From positions 62,001-126,000 of the forward strand of contig CAYXMQ010000008.1 of the NCBI GenBank assembly GCA_964466195.1: a stretch of 64,000 nt of DNA. Reading direction: 5' to 3'. The number at the start of each line of letters is the position of its first letter. Within the stretch, counting starts at the first letter, position 1. Under the pieces are notes generated by a model. The model made no database searches. It was not told the origin of the DNA and saw only the letters and a program-made list of their open reading frames with translations. Shown here one piece after another: positions 51,835 through 61,000 of the stretch. Source of the stretch: PFJX01 sp964466195 (GTDB taxonomy: Bacteria; Pseudomonadota; Gammaproteobacteria; Burkholderiales; Thiobacillaceae). The position numbers were made by a program, and so were the translations under genes.

Positions 51835-51850
51835 TGGCTTGATGTTTGCA
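51835..51850 (+). promoter_or_regulatory. Sigma-54 promoter of the giant LEPR-XLL gene
   Basis: TGGCTTGATGTTTGCA matches the -24/-12 consensus: GG and GC are correctly spaced and TTGCA is complete, while only the A at position 5 (and C at 6, where T is often found) differ. Start of transcription would be near 51861. Confidence 0.7.
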
Positions 51851-52034
51851 CCCTTTGGGCAAGAATGAGGTGTGTAAACGGATATTTAGATTTTGTAAGG
51901 GCGTCATTTGGATTGGATGCGCAAGTTGTTCCTCGGGTTGAAGCTGGCTGGTCGGCTTAAACAAGGCGAGAACACGCCAGTGAAGCTTCTTTGAAGGGCA
52001 GTCATGCGCAACATGACTGATAAGGAGTTCAGCG

Positions 52035-55000
52035 ATGAGCGCGCTAAATGTGCTGTTTTCGGCAGGCAAAGACACCAGGCAAGCGATTGGGCGTGTGCTG
52101 GAGCGACTAAACGGCCGGATGGCCTGCTACCAGCGGGCTCAGGCGCGGCCGCCGAAGCGGCGCAAGATTTTGTTCGAGAGCCTGGAACCCAGGCTGCTGA
52201 TGTCGGCGGACTTCAACCCGGTGGCGCCGGTTGGAAGCCTGATCCACCAGGCCAGCGAGAGCGGCACGCTGGCGGCGCATGACGCCACGCAGTCCTATAC
52301 GCTGACGCTGGATGCCTGGCAGAGGATTTCGGTGGTGTTCGACACGGCCGATTCTGATCTGCGCGCCTCGATCACGCTGTTCGACCCGTGGGACAACCCG
52401 GTCGCCGCCGCCACGGCGACGGATGCCGGCGACAGCGTTTTGCTCGACTCCGTGCTCAACTACCACAGCGGCGATTACCGCCTCGATGTGCGCAATGTCA
52501 ATGCGGCCGGCGATGGCGGCGATTTTGACGTGGCGATGTTCCTCAACGCCACGCTGGAAGCCGAACCCGTGACCGGCATCAGCAACGGCACGCCGAGCGA
52601 GGGTAGCGCCCAGAGCCTGAACGATGTCTGGATTGGCTTGCCCCAGGGTGGCGCCCGTGCCGGCGCAGTCGGCAGCCTGGCCGATGCGGCCGATGTCGAT
52701 TACTACCAGCAATGGTTCTGGCCCGGCGAACGGGTTTCGGTCGGCCTGTCGTCGCGCACCGGGAGTGGCGGCGGCGGCCTGAGCCTGCGTCTGCTGGATG
52801 CCGGGGGGACGGTGCTGGCGACGGCGAGTTCCGTGGCCAATTTCGACCAGTTGATCAGCGATTACCTGATTCCCGCGGCGGCGCGCTATTTTCTTGAAGT
52901 GCGTGGGAACGGCGGCGAGGATTACGCCCTGGTGGCGACCCGCCACTCCGGCTTGGAGGTGGAGCCGAACGGTTCTGTAGCAGGCGCCCTGCCGCCGACC
53001 GGCAACTACCTGGGCAGCCTGGGACGCGATGGCGATACCCTGGACAGCCATGTGCTCGACTTGGCCGACTACGGCCTGGTGCAGATATGGACCGCCACCC
53101 CGGGCGGCGAGGTCAACGATCCGAAAAACACGCTGTATCCCAGCCTGGCGCTGCTTGATGCAGCCGGCACGGCCGTCGCGAGCGGCGGCGATGTTGGCGA
53201 TGGCCGCAACCTGTATCTGCAATACCGGGTTCCCGTCGGCATGGCCGGCACCTATCGCATCAACCTCGGCGCCGCCAGTGGCGCCGGCGATTACCAGTTG
53301 CGCGTCGCTTCCATCCTCGGGCCCCGCGCCGACAGGATCGATCCCGGCGATAACGCCGCCCTGGTTGCGGACCAGCCACTGACCGTCCGCCTCGGCTTCA
53401 ACGAAGCGCTGGATGAGAGCGTTCTGAACGCCGCCGGTGCGCGGCTGTATCAGGAAGAGAGCGGCAGCTTCATCGCCGCGACCGGCCTCGACTACGACCC
53501 GGCCACTCATGTCGTCACGGTCCAGTTTCCCCAGCTGCCCGCCGGCCAGTATGCGCTGAACCTGCTGGCAAACTACTTCCGCGATCTCGGCGGCAACCCG
53601 ATGTATGGCGGCGACCAGTGGATCCCTTATCGCCAGGCCTACCCGACGCCGCTGCAAGCCAAGGCCCCCGTCGGCTCACTGATCTACGACCCCATGGCCG
53701 CCGGTTCCTTCCAGGGCGACTGGGACAGCGACGAATACACCCTCAACCTTGACGCCGGGCAGACCTTGAGCGTCGGCCTGTTCCCGGTCGACAGCACTTT
53801 CCGTGGACGGGTCGAGGTTTTCGGTCCCTGGGGCGACTGGATAGCGAGCGGCGAGGCCGCGGAAACGGGTATGGCTGCAGGCTTCAACACCGCGTCGGCG
53901 CAATGGGACGGCACCTACACGATCCGGGCGACCAGCCTGCAAGGCAGCGGCCGCTACCAGGTCGGCGTGTTGCTGAATGCGGCCAACGACTGGGATCTGT
54001 TTCCGGGCGGAAACAACGACGATCGCGAGCATGCCCAGGACATCGAGGAAAGCTTCATCCGCCTGGCGGACTCCAACGCCAGCCGTGGCGCGGTGCACGC
54101 TGCCATCGGCGCCGCCCCGGCCGGCGTCGTGCTGGCGGAGGATTTCGAGAACACGGTCGGCGGCGAGTGGTCGTTCTACAGCCAGACCACCCCGGAGGGC
54201 GAAACCGCGTTCAACGGCCAGAGCTTCGACGGCTCGGGCCATGAGAGTACCGGCTACCTGCGCATGGAGGCGGTGCAGGATCCCGTCGAGGGCGACTACA
54301 CGGTGCTGCATGAGGCGATCTGGAACGTGGACCTGTCGGGCGTGGGCCAAGCCACCCTGCGTTTCTACGAAGGCGGCAGCGACGACACCGTTGAGACCTT
54401 CGCCGGCGTTTTCGAGGGGCACTTCAACGCCGACGGCGTGGCGATCAGCGCCGATGGCGCCACCTGGCATCCGGTGGTGCAACTGGGGCCGGAGGACGAG
54501 GGCTGGAATCTCTACACGGTGGACCTGGACGCGGCGGCGGCCGCAGCCGGCATCAGCCTGGGCGCCGATTTCCGCATCAAGTTCCAGTATTACGACGACC
54601 CGTTCTATCTCAACCACCGCGATTGGGACGACATCAGCCTCACCACCGAGGCGCTGCTTCCGGTGGCGGGCGCCGCCGCCAGCGGGCTGGCCGATTCCGA
54701 CTATTACAACAGCCTCGATTTGCTGACCGATGGCGTGACGCCGTACGAAGGCGCCTATTGGGCGGGCAACGGCAGCGTCTACTGGAACGATCAGGAAGGC
54801 AGCGACGGCCTGGTGTTCACCCTCGATCTGGGAGCCGCCACCACGGTTGCCGATCTGCTGCTCAGCGTCGACGACAACGACGACTATGCCGTCGACTGGT
54901 CGCTGGACGGCCTCGCCTGGACTCGGCTGCTCGACATCGGCGCCGGCGCCGGCGATGTCGGGGGCATGGACACTTTCAGCACGGCGGCCGGAAACGCGGA

Positions 55001-58000
55001 ATACGACGCCACGGTCGATTTCGCCGACCCGGTCAGCGCGCGCTACCTGCGCGTCTACACGACCGGTGGCGATGGCTCCTATGCCATCGGCGAGATCCAG
55101 GCCGTCGGCGCCAGCGCGTTCGAATCCGACTGGTATTCCTTCACGCTGGACGAAGGCTTCAGCGCCACGCTGGCGCTGGATTCCGAGAACGCCAGCGGCA
55201 TGGCGTTGGAACTTTACGATGCCGCCGGCAACCTGCTGACCCTGGATCGTGGCGTCGGCGGCGGTGTCGAAGCCGCCATCGAGGACTTCGTCGCCCGCGC
55301 GGACATGACCTGCTACGTCCGCGTCAGCGGCACCGCGCTCGACGACTACAACCTGGTCGTCACCCGTGGCGCCGGCTTCCGCCTCGACCCGGTCGCGGTG
55401 CAACCCCTGGTCGATACGGTGCCCGACGGGTACGCACGGGAAGCCAACGTGCTGGCCGGTTTCGCCGCCGACCCGGCGACCCGCGTCGCCGTGCTGGGCG
55501 ACAAGGGCGGCAATGCAGCCCCGGCCGACGCCGTGGTGGCGCAGCTCAACGACGACAGTTACTTCGATTTCAATGCCACCCTGGTCGCCGGAACGGATAT
55601 CGACAGCCTGGGCGAACTGGCCAACTACGACGTCGTGGTGTTGGGTGACTGGACCAATGCAGTTATTGCGGGCCTGCCCGGCCTGGCGCCGGCGCTGCGG
55701 CAATGGGTCGAGGCCGGTGGCGGCGTGGTCGGTACCGGCTGGAGCGTCTGGCTCGCTGCCGGCGCCGACGGCGCGATCGCAGCGCAACCCGATCTCGACG
55801 CGATTCTGCCGGTGCAGACCGTTGGTGATTACGGCGACATCGGCTCCGATACCACGCCGGCCTGGATCGACGTGTTCGACACCAGCCATCCCGTCACCGA
55901 GGGCGTCAACAGCTTCTCGCTCGCGGCTTGGACCGAATACGCGCGTGACGGCGTCGATGCCGGCGCCACGGTGCTGGGGCGCGCCGACGATGGCGGCGAG
56001 AGCGGCGATGTGGTGGTGGTCGGCCACAGCCGTCTCGGCCGCAGCGTCTACCTGGGCATGACGTACTTCGACCCGGTCGCCGCGCTGCAATCCGGCGACG
56101 CCGACCGGCTGCTGGAACAGGCGGCGGCCTGGGCCGGCGCCCGTGAACACTTCTATACCTTGCCGGTGCGGGGCGGAGACTGGATCGAGCTCTACACGGC
56201 GACGCCGGGCGGCGGCGAGTTCGAGCCGGTCAACCCGCTCGACCCGGAACTGGCGCTGTACGACGCCGACGGCAATATGTTGATGGCCGACAGCGATAGC
56301 TGGGATGGCCGCAACGCCTGGCTGAGTCTTTACACCTATGCGGACGCCGCCTACACGGTGCGGGTCGGCGGCGAGAATGGCACCGGCGGCGATTATCTGC
56401 TGCGCGTCCTTGGCGCCAGCCAGGACAACCCGCCGTTCCGGGTCATCGCCAGTTCCCTCGACGGCGTGGTGGGCACGTCCGACTTCCCCGGCCATGTCGA
56501 TGTCACCTTTTCCGCCCCGGTGCTGCTCCCCAGCCTGAGTGCCGACGACCTGCGCCTGATCGACCCCGCGGGCAATATCCGCACCGCCACCGGCCTCACC
56601 GTGCTCGACGGCAACAGAGTGCGCTTCAGCCTGGCCGGCCTGCTCGCCGGCAGCGGGCACTACACCCTGGAGATTCTCGATGACTCGCTGGCCGCGATCA
56701 GCAACGTCGAGAACGTCTACTGGGCACACGGCTTCGATCTCGACAGCGACGGCCGGCCCAATGTCATGGCCATCCATGACGGCGCCGGCAACGCCCTCGA
56801 CAGCGGCGCCAGCCTCGCCGCCGGTCCGGTCACGCTGAACATCGACTTCAGCGAGAACCTGGATGCGGCAGTCCTGGGCAGCGAAGACGTCGCGGTTTGG
56901 GACAATTTCGCCGGGCACGCGGTGAACATCGACGGCTTCGCCTATGACGCGACAACCTACCGGCTCACGCTCACCTTCAACGATCTCGCCGAAGGTTCCT
57001 ATACCCTCACGCTGTTCAGCGGGTCCGAAGCCTTCCGCGGCCTGAGCGGCGCGGCGCTGAACGGTTGGCCGGGCTTCCCGCTGCCCTCGGGCCAGGGCAA
57101 CGACGACCCCGACAATTTCGACTTCCAGTTCAATGTCGATGCCGCAGCGCCGACGGCGCTGACCTTCGCACCCCTGTCGCCCGCCGGCGCCTCGCTGTTT
57201 ATCGCCGAAGCCAAGAATGCGATCACTCCAGACGGCGAGGCCGATGCCTACACGCTGGACCTGGATGCCGGCCAGACCCTGAGCCTGGTGGCGACGCCGG
57301 GTTCGCTGGGGCTCGCGCTGGAATTGGAACTCTTCGACAGCGCTGGCCATTCCATCGGCATCAGCAGCGGGGGCCCCGGCGAGGGCGTGCGCCTCAATGC
57401 GCTGGGCATCGGCGCAGCCGGCAGCTACCGAGTCGAAGTGCGTGGCTCCGGCACGGGCAACTACGGCCTGGCTGCCTTGCTCAACACCACGCTGGAGAGC
57501 GAAGCGTGGGGCGGCGCCAACAACGATGCGCCCGGCGACGCGGAGAACCTCGATGCCAGCAGCCTGCCCGCCCAGGCCGGCGGCGATCGCCTGGCCGTGA
57601 CCGGCATGCGCCTGCCGCGGCTGCAGGACGGCAGTCGCTATGGATATGACGGCAACGGCCATTACTACGAGCCGGTCGACGCCGGCGCCAACCTCACCTG
57701 GGAAGCCGCACGCGACGACGCCGCGGCACGCAGCTATGCCGGCGTCGCCGGGCATCTGCTGACGCTCGCCACGGCCGAGGAAAACCGCTGGGTCAGCGAC
57801 CGCTTCGGCTGGGCCGCACTGGCCGGCAGTTGGCTGGGCGGCTATCAGCCCGAAGGTTCCGCCGAGCCCGGCGGCGGCTGGGCCTGGGTCACTGGCGAGG
57901 CATTCGCCTTCAACAACTTCGGTACCTGGGAGCCCAACAACGCCGGCGGCAGCGAGAACCACCTGCAATATGCCTGGGATGCCGACAATGAAGGCTGGGC

Positions 58001-61000
58001 CTGGAACGACGTCACCAACTCGGACGGCGTCACCTCGCGCTACGTCGTCGAATACGAGCTCGCTGACCCGGCGCCCGACTGGTACCGCTTCACGCTCGAC
58101 GCGGGCCGTTCCGCCAGCATCACCCTGGCCGCAGAGAACGCCGGTCTGACCCTGGAACTCTGGAACGCCACGGAAAGGCTGGCGCTGGCGGTGGCCGACG
58201 CCGCCGGCAACCTGGCCATCGACGGCCTGGCCTCGGATGCCGATGGGGCGATCTACTACGCCCGCGTCGGCGGCGATGCCGGCGGCCTCTACAACCTGGT
58301 GGTCACCCGCGACGCGACGCTGGAACAGTCCATGCCGGCCGGCACGCTGCAGGACATCGGCCGCTCCGGCCAGGTGCTGGGTGCGCTGGCGTCGCAGGCG
58401 GGCGGCAGCTCCGCGGGCGGGACCGCGATCGACCTGGGAGTCAATCTCTACGACGCCAGCGGCTATCTCTGGGACATCATGAGCGATGGCGACATCAACA
58501 ACGGGACTTCCGATGCCTATGACGGCGGCCTGTACCTGACCTTCGGCGTCAACAGCACTAGTTATGAGTGGTTTGACGGGTTCAGCACCGGCACGGCGGA
58601 AGACGGCGGCCGGGAAATCCGCATCGGCGACCAGACCGTCGGCGGCGTCAACATCGCGCGCAAGATCTACGTCCCCAGCGACCAGAGCTGGGCGCGCTTC
58701 CTGGAAATCTTCAGCAACGCCGGCGCCAGTGCGGCGACGGTCAACGTCCAGCTGTACACCAACCTGGGCTCGGACAGCAGCACCAACCTGATAGCCACCT
58801 CCAGCGGCGACACGGTGTTCTCCCATGCCGACCAGTGGGTCGTCAGCGACGACTACAACGGCAGCGGCGACCCCACCATGCTGCACGTCATCGCCGGCGC
58901 GGACGCCGACGGCCCGGTCTCGGCCAGCCGCAGCGGCGACGATGATCTTTACTACGGCTACAACCTGGCCCTGCAACCCGGCGAAACCCGGATCGTCATG
59001 CACTTCGCCGCGCAGAACGCCAATCAGGCCGGCGCACTGGCCAAGGCGCCGGAACTGGCGGCCCTGAACCTCGGTGCGCTGCACGGCATGAGTGCGGCCG
59101 AACTGAACGCGGTGGTCAACTTCAAGACCCAGGCGGACGAATACCTTTTCGACGCAGACGCCGGAAGCAGCGTGGTGATCACCACGGCGACCCCGTTCCA
59201 CGACGCGGCGGGCGATCTGGAGCCGGCCAACACGCTGGTTCCCAACGTGCTTCTCTATGACGCCGCTGGTGCGCTGCTGGTGCCTGATGCCAGCGTCGAT
59301 CTGGATGGCCGCAACCTCCAGTTGACTTACAACAATGTCGCCGGCGGCAGCTATCGCGTGCGCTTGTCCGCGGAAGCGGGGGTCGGCGAATACAGTCTGC
59401 GGGTCGCGGGCGCCCGCGTCGGCGACTTCGGCGTGGTCGCCTCCAGCCTCGCCGCAGATGCGCAGCTGTCCGCCTTCCCCGCCCACGTCGACCTGACCTT
59501 CTCCGACACCGTGCTGCTGACCAGCCTGTCGGCGGACGACTTGCGCCTGTCCTTCAACGGCGCCACCGACCAGGGCGCCAGCAGCCTGACACTGCTCGAC
59601 GGGCGCACCGCACGCTTTTATTTCAGCGGCCTCGACAGCGGCGACGGCGTGTACAGCTATGCCCTGGGTGCAGGCAGCGTCGATAGCATCGGCGGCCAGA
59701 GCCTGGCCGCCTACAACGCCGGCTTCACTTACGACGGCACTTTGCCGACCGTCATCGCGCAAAGCGTCGCCGAGAACGCGGTGCTGGAACCCGGCGCCCT
59801 GGTGCTGGTTCTCGGCATCAGCGAAGACTTGGCCGATCCGGATGGATTGATTGGCCTGGGCAGCGAGGACATGGTGCTGACCGAGAGCATTACCGGGACC
59901 AGCATCAATCCGAGCAGCCTGGTCTATTCCGCGGCCAGCGACACCATTACGGCCAACTTCGCCAACCTCGCCGAAGGCAATTACCGCCTGACCCTGAAGA
60001 GCGGCGCCACGGCCGTGCGCGACCTGCTCGGCAACCCGCTCAACGGCGACACCGGCGACGCCGACGGCGACGACTGGATACTGAATTTCCGCGTCGATCG
60101 CAGCGGCGATACCGCACTGGCGCTGAGCGCCGTGGAACCCGCCGGCTCGCTGGTCCATTCCAGCCAGGCCAGCGGTGCGCTCAACGCGAGCGGCGACAGC
60201 GACAACTACACGCTCGCGCTCGACCTCGGCCAGACTCTGACTGCCTGGGCGCTGCCGGGCGTCGGCGGCGGCACGCTGGAACTCGACATCATCGATCCCA
60301 ACGGCGTTACCCGCGGCACCGCGAGCGGCGCACAAAGCTGGCTGCTGCAAAACGTACCGGTCGACATCGCCGGAATCTGGCACATCAACGTCCGCAGCGC
60401 CGCCGGCGCGGCCACTTATACGCTGAAGGCCCTGCTCAATGCCGCCCAGGAAGGCGAGCCGCTGACGGCGCTCGCCAACAACAGCGCCGCCAGCGCTCAG
60501 TCGCTCGACGGCGCCTTCATCGCCACCGGCTCCGGCCGCGCCGCCGTGCGCGGCAACTTGGCCAGCGGCAACGAGGACTGGTACGCGGTGACCCTCACGG
60601 CGGGCGAAGCCGCCTCCTTCGTGGCGCGCCACGACACCTATGCGCAGGGCGCCAACCTGGTGCTGGAACTGTGGAATGCCGACGGCAGCGTGCGTTATGC
60701 GCTGGGCAGCCGCGATGCCGGCAACGTGCATCAGGCGATCATGAATTTCCTGCCGAGCGACAGCGGCGTCTATACGCTCAGAATCTCTGGCAATGCGCCC
60801 GGCGACTACAGCCTGGTCGCTACTCGCGGCCAGGTTTTCGGTCTGGAACTGGTCAGCGGCCAGGCCGTCGCGCCGAGCAACGAGGTGCTGGCTGCGCTGT
60901 CCGTCGGAGGTGCCAGTGGGGGCACGGTTCGTGTCGCGGTGCTCAACGGCAGTTACGGCTATGGCGTCACCAACCAGCTCAATGATTCGTTGAGTGACGG

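Larger units (their letters stand above)
51574..52034. other. Regulatory intergenic region of the giant gene
   Basis: 461 bp, noticeably AT-richer than its surroundings, between the small membrane gene and the giant gene. It carries the 17-bp element (51701-51717), a sigma-54 promoter (51835-51850), a predicted leader of roughly 170 nt and the AAGGAG ribosome site at 52023-52028. Nothing else is recognised in it. Confidence 0.7.

Noticed and set aside
51764..52075. A 103-codon minus-strand frame in the regulatory gap
   Set aside because: Covers the sigma-54 promoter and start of the giant gene, has no motif and no ribosome site.
52004..52282. A short plus-strand frame overlapping the start of the giant gene
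   Set aside because: It is in a different frame, has no motif, and the ATG at 52035 with AAGGAG upstream fits the giant protein.
52107..53657. A 516-codon minus-strand open frame at the start of the giant gene
   Set aside because: Also antisense shadow; the plus strand here encodes LEPR-XLL and PPC domains.
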